Shown here piece by piece: positions 1-15,925 of a DNA stretch of 64,000 nt. The notes beneath the pieces were generated by a model. The model was given only the letters and a program-made list of their open reading frames with translations, searched no databases and was not told where the DNA came from. The position numbers and the translations under genes are program-made. The DNA comes from Anisus vortex (lineage: Eukaryota; Mollusca; Gastropoda; Planorbidae), in NCBI GenBank assembly GCA_949126835.1, contig OX421494.1:19641038-19705037 (forward strand), in the 5' to 3' direction. How positions within the stretch are numbered: the stretch's first letter is position 1; every line of letters begins with the position of its first letter.

Positions 1-849
1 GTCAAGTTATTTGAAAGGTGTGGCAACTGAGTTACTTCATGAACATGTGTAGTTATTAGAATTTTATTGAAAAACTAGCACGCGTAATTTTCGCATATAA
101 GCGTAACGTTCTAGGTGTGGAGCAAAAAAAAAACAACTTCCTATTAAGACGACATATATATAAATAGATAGATAAGCATTTTATGCCCATAAGTCTTTAT
201 GCATATATATAAAAAAAACAATGTTTTTAAAGTTTAAAAGCCCTATATATACATTAAAATATATCGTTTTAAATTATTATTATTTATTATTAGTTTCATT
301 TATTATAAAAAAAATTTTTCCTCAATTATTTCCTCGCGACAAAACGTCGCGTACCGCTTTAAACTGTTAAGTGTTTGTCCGCATTGTCCTTTTACAGGGT
401 TCATACTGGTTGGGCAAATTTGGGACAACTGCCTTGTTTTTCAAGTGTGGGAAAATTGCATATTTTGCTTTAATGGACAAACAACATAAACATTTTTAAT
501 TTTAAAAAATAAGTAACAACTTTATAGTCTGGTTGTTGTTTTTATAATTCAGAGTTGTTTCTATTCTTTGAGGGCTAAAAAAATCAACACATTATAAAAT
601 GTTACATTTGGACTGACCTATATATGCAACCAATCAACATTACTACAATTGAAATTATATAAGTATGTATTAGTTTATGAGTTTATGAAGTTTGGAAAAG
701 GTTTACGAATTTGTAATGATTTTTCAGTAAATACTAAATTTATGAATCTTAAAATATTGATGTATTGAAACTTTGTCAAACTGAAATTATTAACTCATGA
801 AAAGTTTTTCTTTAATGCCAATGTTAATTTTTATTTCTGTGTTTTGCAG
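1..849 (+). other. Intron of CNOT3 with a degenerate dispersed repeat
   Basis: No coding exon is recognisable here. The stretch about 395-590 (starting GGTTCATACTGGTTGGG and ending near GAGGGCTAAA) resembles 1648-2000 in the last CNOT3 intron and 6920-7220 downstream, so it is probably an old dispersed repeat. The remainder is AT-rich intron sequence. Confidence 0.5.
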
Positions 850-3681
<2,832 letters not shown>

Positions 3682-6600
3682 TTGAGTGTACCAATCTGTT
3701 GAGTCCATAACTCTGTTCATCACTTAAACATCATACATCAGAGCTTGTGATAAATTTGTTCACTACAATATGCTACAAGTGCAGGATGACAGCCATTATC
3801 ATGCAAGCAAAATTAACAAAGCATCCTTTCAAAGTGCTGAGCTTTGCAGCAGCTAAATGGATCTCTGATATGTGCAAGTTCAACTCGAGTGTCTCATTTG
3901 CCCTTGGCGTCAGCAATGTGAGCGTGTGTGTGTGTGGAACTGTTCAATCCCGCCTGCAGTCTCAGTGGGGCCCGTCCAAAGAACAAAAGTGTTTTCTCTC
4001 ATTACCCACAAAGTGTATATAGAGCCCAGAATGTTACATTGAGGATTTCCTGGCAGTTCGAAGGCATGTGGAACCATGTTGGGTTTGACAGCCTTAGAAT
4101 AATGTGGTCATGAAAGTGATCTACTTGTTACAATGAAAAGCCACCTGCACCCCTAAGCTCTGGCTGTGCAATCATTGAGGATATAGCTGTGATTTGTTTG
4201 TTTCTCCAATGATAGTTATGTGTAAGTTGTTTTTTTCCACCCACAAGTTATGCGATTGTCATCTCTACGTATCTACAGCTTGTTGCACCAATTTATTTTT
4301 TTCAAGCAGAGGTTAGTTATCAATGCAATATTTAGTATGTTCTTCTAATATTCATATATTTATTATATGACCATGAAAAAAAATTGGTGCATAAAACTTC
4401 AGATATTAAAGATGTTAGATTTAAAGTTAGGCTGAATAAATAGGTGCACAATGTAGTAATGTAAAGTATGTTTTTGCTTTGACTGCTGCTTTCTAGAAAT
4501 CTAGATACACATAGTCAAGCGTTGACCAGGGGACCAGTGTATGCCTTAGGTTGTGATATTTCTTTTTAGATTTTTGTTTTCAGGCACTATTCATTATACA
4601 GTAAGACCCCTAAAATGTGCACTCCACCAATTGGCATATATTGAACCTAACAATTAAAATTTGAAATGTTAGTGTACATGGCCCAATGTAAACAAAGAAA
4701 ATTGTTAGCTTTGCATTTAGTGTTGTGTCCGATAGAAAATGTGCTTGCTCAGATTTATGATGGTCACAAGGAAGAATACTGTAGTCTTACATACAGTATG
4801 TACAATATCTTTCTCTATATACTCTTTGTAGTGCAGTACTGTAGATGGTTTCTTTTACATGCGCACATTTTTAATGGGTAATTTAAATTGTTACAGAATC
4901 TTAACATACTCCTTAAGCTTTTTAAGACATAAAGATAGCTTGTCTAACATATGAAACTAGGTATTATAGGCCTTCGTTAGAAGATAGGTTTTTAATAAGA
5001 TTTACTGGTAGTTGTCTGTCTAAACTCAGCTGGATGGGAATGTAACATTTGTAGATGTCGGGGTTTGACTGTATTTCTCTTTTTTTCAATGTGAAAGTAA
5101 TATTGTTTTACATTTACCCTAGTCTTCACTTATTCTTGTTTGTATTGGTAGCTATGTACAGACACTGCTGAACTTTCAAATTCAATAATCATTATTAAAT
5201 CTTTCCCTGTAAAAAAAATATTTCTAATGAACCAAATCATACATTTAGTGATAAGCATTTGTCTGTGTTGTGTGCTGTATTAGACTTCCTAGCTGGTCAA
5301 CAAAGCATTTTGTTTTTTAGGGTAGCTGTCCCAGTTGATTAGGCCTGGTAGCTGTCCCTGTTGCTTAGGCCAGGTAGCTGTCCCTGTTGCTTAGGCCAGG
5401 TAGCTGTCCCAGTTTCTTAGGCCATGTGTAGTAACTAGGTTTTGGGTGTTCCATTTTTGTTGACTTTTGTTGCAATTTTTTTAGTCAGCTGTAGGTGAGC
5501 ATTTATTGAATTGGAAGTGTTTGAATTAATTATTTAAATGTTGAGTTTTAAAAACAAACCAAGCTAATCTTGTTGAAATGGGGGTGTAGCAGGACTGCCA
5601 ATGTCTTCTCGTGTGTTGACTTTTCTACTGAGATATAATGATGGACTAGTTGAACCATTGTTAGCGCATTGTTATTTTTGTTTCTCATCAATGTTACTAC
5701 CATCTTTTGTTATGTGACCTTGTTTTGCTTAGCATCATCATCATCGTCATCAATGATCATTGCCTCCCATGGACGACATATCTGCAGGGGGGGTGGGCCA
5801 CCAGTTGTCTTACATTGTTATTTTTTGGTTCGGAAAGGAACATGTGAGAAACGAGTGTTGAGGATCTTGCATGAGAATGGACTTCATGTGTGCAATGAAG
5901 CATATTACATGTATGCTGTGATGTGTGGAATGTCTTTAAATAATTATGTTTTATTATTTAAAAAAACAACATCAATAATGTGCCCTGATGTAAAAGAATT
6001 ATTTTTGTTTAAATCTGTTCAGTTTTTTTTAATAATATAAAAATAATTTATTTAGACATTGTTTATTTTAATTATTTGTGTAAATAAGTGATTTGAATGT
6101 CAGCTCCTTGCTTTCTGGTGTTTATAGACAGGGAATCTGTATCTTTGGGATGAAAAACTTTTTTTTTACACCTTGATATTACCTTCATGCAATTTTAGAT
6201 GTTAGTGGAACTTTTGGCTTTTTAAAAATATATTTCATTTGAGCAACTTGCATTGTTGTAAAATTTGGCAGGTCCAAGTTAACAACTCTAACCAATTGAA
6301 GTGATTCTGTAAATCAATTTTTTTAATTGGGTAGTGGTTGAACAAAACGTCTAGGATAAACAAACAAGACAGTTCAGGTTTACAACTCCATGGGGAAAGG
6401 TTCTGCTTGTGTATAGACACCACCAGGTAGGAGAGAGAGAGAGAGTTAAAAGGAGGGAGTGAATTGTACGAGAGCTCTGGTATGCTGAAGTGATTTGGAA
6501 AGAGTATGGATCTTGAAGTTCTGGTGCACATACAGCTATATGATGTCTTTATTTTTGTACTGTTGGTTACAGCTGGTAGTAGACTGGGTGGTGGTCACCA

Positions 6601-7894
6601 AGTTTCTTTTTCTTTTGTTTTTTTAACCTCTTGTATATACTGTAACTATGGTGACTGCACTGGTTGCCACCGGCTGAGCTAATGGTGCAAAACAAATCTT
6701 TTAAAATTAAAAAAAAAATTCAATGATAAAAAAATGTCTTTAAGTACAAATGTCAAAAACTTGTTGAGTTTTCATTTTATTTGTTGTGTTTCGTTTTTTT
6801 AATGATGTATCACATTTGTAGAGTTTGCCCACTTTCAAGGTATTTGCTCTGTTGATCTTACTAGTATATCATGGATCTGAAATATAAAGTGATGCACAGG
6901 ATTGTAATAACAAGTACAGTGTTCATACAGTTTAGGAAGGTTTTGGGAAACTAACTTGGCTGTTCAAGTTTAGGAAAAATGACCAAGCTTTGGTAAAGGT
7001 TAGGAAACCATTTAATTATTTTTCAAAGTTGTGAAAACAGACCAAGCTTTGGGAAAAAAATAGAACATAAATAAAAAATTGATCTATGATACCTATATAC
7101 TCTCTGAGTTATTAACAATAAGATATTTCACCCTTACCTATATAACTTGGTTTGTAAATGAATGTTTTTAAGTTTGGACAACATTTTGTAAATTTCACTT
7201 TGATTTAGACAGCCCATAAGAAGACTACATAATATAAGATGTTGGAAGTCGTTACTTTTATCTATATAATTTTTAATAATGAATAATCACATCATTTTGT
7301 CATAAAATATTACTTTAAAACTAAAAGGTTTTTAAAAAATTTTTTTTTTACAAAAAAAAAAACCCACTTATTTGCTCATTTCTTTTTATGCCACTATTTT
7401 TGTATTTTATAATTATAATATCTAAGTCTACGTGAAATTTTGTTGATTAGCAATATCTCCCATTTATATAAAATTAACCAGTGTGTGTTATTATGTGTTC
7501 AGGCGTGTTTGCCTGGTCCACCTAGCAGAATAGATAAAGGTATTCTGCTGGTCCATCCTCTTACAAATAAACAAAACCTGCTTCCGTTTTCCTAAAAATC
7601 AACACAGTTGTTTGGAAAACTGGAGAACCATTAAATAGAATTTAAAATAAGCAAAAGAGAAAAGAAAGTTTTGAGTTTGAGACGATTGAAGGAGGTCAGA
7701 AAAACTGCAGACATTTTCACCAATGTAAAGGACACTTTAAAGATTATACATCTGAAAGTGAAAGGAGAAAAAAATATACAAAGTAAGTTTTAAAAAAAAA
7801 CATGATTTGTTTCCCTTGAATTTGAATCTTTCGTCCTGTGTTAGTGTTAGTTATTTATTAACGAGTGGTCTAGCGGTGTGGATATGGAACTTAC
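3682..7894. other. CNOT3 3' UTR and intergenic sequence between convergent genes
   Basis: AT-rich sequence with no convincing gene. The first part must be CNOT3 3' UTR, but I cannot choose a poly(A) site among several AATAAA-like words. It holds a four-copy 26-bp tandem repeat (5321-5424) and a degenerate dispersed repeat (about 6920-7220). The last short exon of the DHRS11-like gene should lie in the upper part but was not recognised. Confidence 0.6.
5321..5424 (+). repeat. 26-bp tandem repeat, four copies
   Basis: Four consecutive 26-bp units begin GGTAGCTGTCCC and end TTAGGCC plus one base. Units 2 and 3 are identical; units 1 and 4 differ at a few positions. It lies downstream of CNOT3, possibly in its 3' UTR. 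Confidence 0.85.
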
Positions 7895-10800
7895 TTGTAC
7901 ATGGCCTGGTTGAGCTAATATGGAAACGATTAGGTTGGCCACATCGTCTGCGGCCAAGTACTGAAAAAATAACATTGAATGAAGCAGATGTTGGGCCTAC
8001 AATATGCTATGGACATAAAGCAAATAAATAAATAAAAACAAACAGCCACTCTAAACGAAGTCATTCATGTATACACGGCTCTTTGTTCGCTTTAGAGCAT
8101 AGAGACCAACAGACTTAGTTCCCTTGTTCCACACCCCCCCCCCCCCCCAACCCTTTTTCCCACCATATTGTAGTATTTAGGCTTAAGATAAGCTTGCATG
8201 TACTCAGGACTACGTTTAAATGTATCGCCTAAACTCATAATTCAACAAATGTGAGACAATGTATACGTTTGAAAAGATAAACGCAAAAAAACGTTGTATG
8301 TAGCTTATTTTATTATCGATCTTAGGCCTACTCAATGTTATATAAAAGAAACGTATGACCCAAAAAAATGTTTAAAAAAATTGTTTGGCGGTTTAAAATA
8401 ATGTGTGAAAATTTGGCTAATTAGTTTGAACATTGTGAGTTTACATATACTTTGTATTTTTTTAGTAGACCTACTCATTACGCTCACATCCCCCGTGGGT
8501 GAGTGGGTGCATCATTAATGGTTTGACTACTTCATGGTCTTCTGCCGCCACTAGAGGGCAAAATAGCCTAGACTATAGTACAGACCCCCCCCCCTCTCTC
8601 TCTCTCTCATTTGCATCATCATGTCGTCTTTTCGTCTATTATCTTTTTTTATTATTTTGTGTTTGTCAAGTGTTACGCTTCTCCTACCTTTCTTTCCGAT
8701 AGAAATTTCTTCGTTTTCTCTTCATCGTTATCAAACAGCTTCTTGAAAATATCTGTCTCTACCACACCTGGACTAATGGACTAGAGATACAATGGAACAG
8801 AAATTATTGCACGCGGACAATTCATTTAGACTGTAACCACGGAAACTGGTGAACGCTGCTTCACCAGCCCTATGGTCAGGTTGGTCCGAAGGGTACTTTA
8901 CTATGTGACGTACAGGGGCATAGCCAGAATTTCAAGTTTTTTTTTGTTTTTTTTTTGGGAAGGGGGGGGGGGGGGCAAATATTGCAAATCAGAGGAAGGG
9001 GGGATCAAGGAGTGTAGGCTAAAGTGGAAGGAAGGGGTATTGTGCAAATTATTTGGAAATGATGCACGTGAGGAGGGAGGGACAATAGCTGGCCAGGTCT
9101 TATTTGGTGCGCGATTTCACCAAAAACAATAATTGTTTATCCAAATATCTTTTAAGGCCTGTAGTAAACTTTTCATTGCTACCTTATTAAATCTAAGTTC
9201 ATATTTTAAAGTTGGTAGCAAAAAAAAACTTTTACGCTAATTTACATGACCTTACATAACGATAACTATATAGTAAAAAATTAGATCGATTCAATATTTC
9301 AAAGTTTTGAATGCCCATTTTTTTTACAAAAATGTTTGTACGAGTTTCAAGAATTAGCTTTAAAATAAACACATCACTTTAAACAGCATTTTCAAAAACG
9401 TTTCTGGGCTATTTATAATGGCCATCAATTAGACTATTGTTAAAATAAACAAATACAAAATTGATATAATATTTTTAGGGTTTTATAATGGGAATGCTAA
9501 CAAAGTTTACTAATCTGTTAAATCTATATAACTGTCTGTAAAATTATTTAAACTTCCCCAAATTTTATTTTTAAATCCTCGTTTGAGCGGCGGTGGAATA
9601 GGGTTATTGGGCAATGACACCGGGTCGCCCCATTCCCCATGTGGCTACGCATGTTGCCTTTAAACAAACACACACAAAAATGAATGCTATGGCCTACTCT
9701 AAATTAAATAAAGTTTACAATAATATATAAGTAAATAATTCTTAAGCAAATGAACGAAAAAAAAAAAAAAAAAAAAAAAACTAGCAAAGATCTTCTATTT
9801 AATTTTAACCTTTAACGTTAAACATTTTATTGATCTAGGTATTAAATTTTGAAATTAGTCTACTTTCTGCAAAACTATGCTGTTGGACACATGTACTCTT
9901 TTGCTTTTCTCCCTCTTTATATAGGCTAGTTGTGGCAGGGCAATGTATCAAACAGAAAAGAGGGTGAATAAAGCAATATAATTGATATAATAAAGATTTT
10001 TTTTTGGAAGACGTTTTCAATTTATGTATTTCATGTCTGTGCCGATCGATGATATTAAGAGAGGGAGAGAGAGAGAGAGAGAGAGAGGTGAGAATATCGA
10101 GTGAGAGAGAAAGGGAGAGATTCTGTAAACAAAAACAACATTTCTGTCACCAAATCATATGTTGTGTCCTTGCAGGATAAAAAAAGGGGGGAACCAAGAA
10201 AGAAAAGAAAAAAAAAGACAGAGGGAGTGGGGGGGGGGGGGGGGTCGACGATCTTCTGAAAACGACAACTGAACGTAAAACAGAAAAAATATGTAGGCCC
10301 TACTAACCGAGACTCTTATGTGAGAGTCCATCTGGCGAAGTTCGAGGCGTAAACCTTCAACTATTGACCTCAGGGCGAACTTGGTGGCGCTGTACATGTG
10401 GAGATCTTTGTTGCCCGGTAGCAGACGGTGACCAGACAGACTAGAACGAGGCGAGGTGAACATTTATATAGGGTTGGCGACTTCTGTCTTATTCACACTC
10501 ACTTCTTGTACCCCATAGGCCTCAAAGTCATAAGTCTGGCAATGGGTGTAAACCACCGATACGCTCTAATTGAGAGTACACCGGTGGGCTAACGCACGGG
10601 GGACAGCCCCTGTTGCTCGTCCGAGATTTCCTTGCTCCGGCGAGAGCCACAAGACTAGGTGGGGAGGAAGGAATGTGCGCAAAAACCAGTCTCGCTATGC
10701 CCGATGCCTGGATATCGAGGCCGATAGTATGGGATTGGTGCTACTGGGCGACAGTGCAGAAATACGAGCGAGCCAGCTTGTTAATAGTCCGGGGAGGGAG

Positions 10801-13800
10801 GGGGGGGGGTATCCGCAGGCGGGAAGAAGCTGTAAAAGGACATCGCTCTGAATATTTTTTTTAATGGCGCTCCAGTCTATAACCTTTACATAATTAGTTA
10901 ATTAGTAATACGATTTAAAAATATGGGTGAATAAAGCAATATAGTTGATAGATAAAGATTTCTTTTTGGAAGACGTTTTCAATTTATGTATTTCATGTCT
11001 GTGCCGATCGATGATATTAAGAGAGGGAGAGAAAGAGAGAGAGAGGGATAGAGGTGAGAATCTCGAGTGAGAGAGAAAGGGAGAGATTCTGTAAACAAAA
11101 TTTTTAGGAGTATCAGTTGTTTCTAATGACATTTTCAAAATAAAATGAAATGTCAGGTGGGAGAGTGTATTCGGGGGCAAGGGAGGGAGCAATTACCATT
11201 ATGTCTGCAAACGGCCATATTCTGAGAGATAAAGCACCAGGCCCTTTTTATTTGGACAACAGGTAGGCTACATATTATTTTCTAATATATACAAAGTTTA
11301 ACATCATCAAAAAGCAACATGTCCAATTCATCTTGCATGCAATAGCCTACTGAAGCCTACAATAAATCAAGCGTGTGTTACACTCCATGCTTAGAATTTT
11401 AAACTACAAACTAAATGTGTCATCGTTGAGCCTAATCGAAGACGCATACACACTTACACACATACATATACACTAAATGATTGACAGCTGTAACGCTTCA
11501 CCTAGATGGGATACATCAATTACCTGTTGACAAACACTATATGACCATCGTCTACTTCTCGCTCTTTCATTGATTTAAACACTTCTTGGGCTAAAATGGT
11601 GGGCCCCAAAAAGTTGGTCTGAAAAGTAATTTATAAAAAAATGAATCTTCTTTTTTTTTCTCTTTGTTGTGCATGAATAATTTACATGTTTTTTTTTTGT
11701 GTTGTTTTTTTTTGACATTATTGATACTTAATGACATAGCGGTAGAAAAGTTGTTAGATTATTTCTCGAGCTTTATTATCTCTCACTTCTCTCTCACTTC
11801 TCTCTCTCTCTCTCTGTCTGTCTATCTTTGTGTCTCTGCTCTCCCTGTCTTCATTTCTATGTTTAACCCTCCCTACCCCTACTCTCTGTCTCTCTGTTAC
11901 TCGATTTCTGCTTTTCTCCTTGTTTCTATCTCTCTGTTTCTCTATATCTCAGCCTGTGTCTCTGTTTCTCTATATCTCAGCCTGTGTCTCTGTTTCTCTA
12001 TATCTCAGCCTGTCTCTCTGTTTCTCTATATCTCAGCCTGTGTCTCTGTTTCTCTATATCTCAGCCTGTCTCTCTGTTTCTCTATATCTCAGCCTGTGTC
12101 TCTGTTTCTCTATATCTCAGCCTGTCTCTCTGTTTCTCTATATCTCAGCCTGTGTCTCTGTTTCTCTATATCTCAGTCTGTGTCTCTGTTTCTCTATATC
12201 TCAGCCTGTGTCTCTGTTTCTCTATATCTCAGCCTGTGTCTCTGTTTCTCTATATCTCAGCCTGTCTCTCTGTTTCTCTATATCTCAGCCTGTCTCTCTG
12301 TTTCTCTCATTGTCACTGTTTCTTTCCCCACCTCTGTTCCTGAATCTGTCTCTATTTAAATCAGACTGAGCAGTCTTTCTCTAACCAAGCAAACATTGGG
12401 AAATGTATTGCAATAGGCCTACGTGTATGTATGGCACGTTCATTTTTGTGGAAAATTAGTCACGCGTCTAGCTGATTCTTATTATTATCCACATCAAAGC
12501 GACTTTGTGACTTTGTGGCTAATGTAAAATGATGATAAAACACACTCCTTCGTTTTTTACATAAAAAGATGTTCATTTCATAGAGTAATTCCCGGATGTC
12601 TTGTTGGAACCAAAGTTCTACAACAAAGTATACAGTTAACAGCTTAAGGACAGAAACGTACCGTGGGAATCTAGAATACACTTCTGGAAATATTCATTAT
12701 TCAAGATCAAACTTATATTTGCTGGTGCCCAAGACAAAAACCAAGAAACATCACCCCCCCCCCCCCCCATTTTCCTTCCTCCACACACCCAAACATCTCC
12801 TCATCGCACCCAGGATGGACCTCTGTACAATAGATTAAACAACAGCCTTTGCGTGTCAAAATGGGTCAATCTCTCAATCACAAATTTATTCTCTCTCTCT
12901 CTCTCTCTCTCTCACTCATTTTTAAAAACGTCAAGATTTTTTTTTGGAAGCTTCCTGGTGCCCCCCTTCTCCCCTTCAGTACATGAGACCTCGGGCTATT
13001 GCCAGTTATGTCGATAGCAAACCATTATTTGACCCACTGGATCTCTCCAAGCCTTCCACCACGCCATTCACGAATATGTAAATAAAATGTGAAATCCACT
13101 TTCAAAATGTGCTTAGTCATATATAAAAGAAATAGTCCTACATATTGTCTTCAAGAATAGGCCTATGTCATTATTTATGTGCTCTACCCTTTAAAAAGTT
13201 CCCCGTTTTCTAATATATTCGATAGACAATATGAAACGCCATGCAAAAAATGCTAAAGGTGACCCAAAAATGTTTGCAGAATTCAATTTTTTGTTGACTT
13301 AGTTAGTTAGTACCTTTTGCAATAGGACTACTCAAATAGCCCGACTGAAGTTTAAAGGTTCAACGTAAGAAAAAAAAAGAAAGAAAGAAAATGTAAGGGT
13401 GAAGAGAATGGTGGATAAAATGAGACTGTACCTTGACCATGGTCAGCCAGACATCGGGATTACCGCTCAGAAGGGGCTCAGCAAAGGCCACTGCAGCATT
13501 ATTGATTAGGACATCGACGCCCTCCAGATCTGGATCCGCCCGAATGGTGTTCAAAAGCGCGGAGATTTTATCCGGTTGAGTGATGTCACATTTCATGGGC
13601 ACCAGGGTCCCCTCGAACCCACTGTTCTTGTATTCTACTGCTATGGCCTGCAAGTAAGTGAACATGAATCGCGAACATTTTTTAAATAGTTTTAATCAAA
13701 GAGAAACTTTTTTTTTTTCATTGGCTGACAAAAGGGTTTTTTGGAAGTAGGCCTACAATGATTGTGTTACAAAGCCGGATAGTCTGTTGTGTGTCTAGGA

Positions 13801-15500
13801 TCTTGTTCACTATAATAATAAACCCAAGCCACTCGATGGATGTTCAAAGAAGAATTTAATGTTTGAACAATAATAACAGTAAACTTCACTGGTTAATACT
13901 AAGTAGCATCCTTGTAGCTTAGCAAAAATCAACAACAACCCTAACTTCTAAATACGTGATTTAGGCCTATATAGAATTGTAGAATGGATCTTCCCAAAGC
14001 TTTCCGAAAGCAAAAGAAAAGGCGTAGAGGTCTACTAGAAAGTCGAAGAAACTACGAGAAAGCATACTGATATATTTCGTCATAATAAATAAATATATAG
14101 GCCTACACAAATACTCGTTGTTCCAAAATTAAATGTAAATAAACAAAACTACATGAACTAGCGAGACAATCTCAAATACAATATAGAAACTATTTGGCCT
14201 GAAGACAAGTTTTAATTATTATGCATGCATGGTGAACCTAAAAGTTCAAAGTGTACCAAAATTTCCGGTCCTATTTGTTCATTTACTAACAACACATGTC
14301 AGTCTGTTGCGTTACTGAATGTACTGTGAGAAAGACAAGGTGTCGGGATTAAATTTTATTTCCATTTCCAAAACTTAATTCTGCCACCGCTATAAAAACA
14401 ATTGACTTTGTTTCTGTTGTAGGTCTATAGATGTAGATATTTTTTTTTATTCAAATTATTATTGTATAACAAAAAAGTTATGTTCAGACAGTATGTTTTA
14501 TTTTACTTCTAGTTGTTCCGTGTATTCATGATGCAATGTTTGAAGAGCACAAAATAAAACTGTTGCCGATTGGCTGTGATGTAGACCAGGGGTCGGCAAC
14601 CTTTTGATAACAGTGTGCCAAAGTATAACTTCTAATTCATTAAGCGTGCCAACTGCCTAAAATTCACCGTTCTGTAGCACTAAATTTCTTGTAGAAGAGA
14701 CTTGAATAGGCCTAGACATTTTGGGTCTCTTCCGCGTGCCATTGAAAATCCCTCGGCGTGCCTCGTCTGGCACGCGTGCCGTAGGTTGCCGACCCTTGGT
14801 GTAGAGTGTAGAGCATCAACTTTGTGCTGGTCTAATGGCACTTTTCAAAACACCGACCATACCTGCCTACACGGATTTGGACTCACCAGGCCGAGATGGG
14901 ATTAGTTATGCCTGGGGGTCATGGGTAAGTAACGGCCGTTTGGTTTAAAAAAACGTAAATATGATCAGACTATTAACCTTTGAAACAGGGGGGGGGGGAG
15001 AGACTGGCAGAACCTTTCTCTACCCCTTACCCCTACTGACCCCTCCCCCCGCCTAATAAAACAGGATGACTAGCCATGCACCAAGACAAATTTGTTAGGA
15101 CCTTACATTTTTTTCATAAATATTGCTTCCAAAAAAAAAAGCAATAACATGTAGTTCATGAATGTACATTGTGTAGAGATTCAAATGATCTGATTGCTGG
15201 GGACTTACACAATCTTCTTGCATCTCATTGTGATTGAAGTATAGGAAAGGGATGAGGGACAATAAAATATCGTACATCACACACAAAGTAGTGATTAGGA
15301 TAAAAAATAGTGATGATACATACTTTATACTGAACAGACTCACAAAACAATAGAAACATTAAACAAACCTCTAGTTCGGCGATATCTCTAGCCAATGCCA
15401 CCACAACCATCCCTTGCTGACATAACATCCTCGCCACAGATGACCCTATCCCACGTGATGCACCGGTCACTAGAGCCACACGACCTGCCCATTTGTCCAT
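7895..15500 (-). CDS. Short-chain dehydrogenase/reductase, DHRS11-like (last exon not found)
   Basis: Six minus-strand exons join in frame: 15500-15369, 13647-13432, 11618-11524, 10440-10308, 8780-8688 and 7960-7895. They give about 245 residues; the family is about 260 long, so a short final exon carrying the conserved C-terminal RPT region is still missing. The start ATG (15500) precedes MDKWAGRVALVTGASRGIG, the Rossmann TGxxxGxG cofactor motif. NNAA follows in exon 2, the catalytic YxxxK appears as YSATK in exon 4, and SPGVVETD opens exon 5. The words SMKERE, VDDGH, SGHRLLP and SPGVVET match DHRS11, an NADP-dependent ketosteroid and farnesol-type dehydrogenase of the cytosol. All catalytic residues are present, so it is probably active; the substrate is unknown. 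Exon 4 is flanked by a direct repeat pair. The introns carry simple repeats and MITEs, and the gene converges on CNOT3. Confidence 0.9.
8832..8902 (+). repeat. 3' part of tRNA-derived SINE
   Basis: Contains the conserved 3' module of the window's SINE family (GAAACTGGTGAACGCTGC, CCAGCCCTATGG, then TTGGTCCGAAGGGTAC), also present near 37150, 49040 and 63850. Only the tail is present; it lies in DHRS11-like intron 4. Confidence 0.8.
8913..9653. mobile_element. Possible MITE with imperfect terminal inverted repeats
   Basis: The left end CAGGGGCATAGCCAG is approximately mirrored at the right by GTGGCTACGCATG, the 'GGCGTAGCCA'-type terminus seen in many animal non-autonomous DNA elements. It contains long poly-T and poly-G runs. 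No target duplication could be matched, so the boundaries are tentative. Confidence 0.4.
9962..10134 (+). repeat. Direct repeat copy 1 flanking dehydrogenase exon 4
   Basis: About 173 bp starting GGGTGAATAAAGCAATATA and ending TTCTGTAAACAAAA, with a purine (GA)n core. It is nearly identical to 10925-11100 in the same orientation. The two copies bracket exon 4 (10308-10440). Sequence outside the copies does not match, so this is a dispersed or duplicated block and not a simple tandem duplication. Confidence 0.9.
10570..10860. repeat. Dispersed repeat related to 30255-30600
   Basis: Less AT-rich than its surroundings. It shares CCGGTGGGCTAACGCAC (as reverse complement), GGGGAGGAAGGAATGTGCGC and GCGACAGTGCAG with 30255-30600. 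Because the first word is inverted relative to the others between the two loci, a fold-back type element is likely. Short ORFs here are probably not genes. Confidence 0.45.
10925..11100 (+). repeat. Direct repeat copy 2 flanking dehydrogenase exon 4
   Basis: Partner of 9962-10134, with the same order of words (GCCGATCGATGATATTAAG, then a GA-rich tract, then GAGATTCTGTAAAC). Differences are a few substitutions and GA-tract length. Confidence 0.9.
11934..12303 (+). repeat. 28-bp minisatellite, about 13 copies, in dehydrogenase intron 2
   Basis: The unit contains TTTCTCTATATCTCAGCCTG and is repeated about 13 times with period 28. Two versions alternate irregularly (ending CCTGTGTC or CCTGTCTC). 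The period is not a multiple of three and the unit has no stop in any forward frame, which creates three overlapping apparent ORFs that are not genes. Confidence 0.93.
14587..14798. mobile_element. hAT-type MITE, 212 bp
   Basis: Ends CAGGGGTCGGCAACC and GGTTGCCGACCCTTG form 15-bp terminal inverted repeats with one mismatch. Flanks ATGTAGAC (14579-14586) and GTGTAGAG (14799-14806) are an imperfect 8-bp target duplication, 6 of 8 matching. This is the classic hAT-type arrangement. It sits in dehydrogenase intron 1. About 70 bp of a related left end recur at 17272-17340. Confidence 0.8.
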
Positions 15501-15851
15501 CTCTGAAGAGGACGGCGAGTCCCCCTTTTCTGCGGTAATATTTCCCTTCTCTAACAGGAATTTTCTGTTCTGGCGTCGTCAGCTTGGATGTGTTTTTTTA
15601 TGGTGCCAAGGATGGTTCTTTCTTGTGAAATTTTATTTCGTTATCGGGAAGAATAAAAAAACAACACTACTTTGTTGATGCGTAAAAATAGACACGAGAC
15701 AGGGAGAGAGAGAGACAGAAAGACTTGAAGAGAGAGAGAGAGAGAGAGAGAGATAGACAGGGGCAGAGGGAGAAGAAATAGCAAGAGGGAAGAAATGAAA
15801 GACTTTACCCGCTTTTAGTTCCTTTTACTTTTTATTACCTCATCTTAATTG

Positions 15852-15925
<74 letters not shown>

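Noticed and set aside
5669..6040. 123-codon ORF downstream of CNOT3
   Set aside because: No recognisable domain, low-complexity Ser run, AT-rich context and position in the probable 3' UTR or intergenic DNA. No splice or start evidence.
7741..7780. Candidate last exon of the dehydrogenase (acceptor followed by MYNL and a stop on the minus strand)
   Set aside because: The acceptor looks plausible but the product would lack the conserved C-terminal RPT-containing segment of DHRS11, so I left the last exon unassigned.
10570..10864. Arg-rich ORFs of 83-93 codons
   Set aside because: They lie in a dispersed repeat shared with 30.3-30.6 kb, in dehydrogenase intron 3, with no domain.
11664..12369. 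Three overlapping open frames up to 231 codons
   Set aside because: They are produced by the 28-bp CT-rich minisatellite, which lacks stops in all forward frames; it is intronic.
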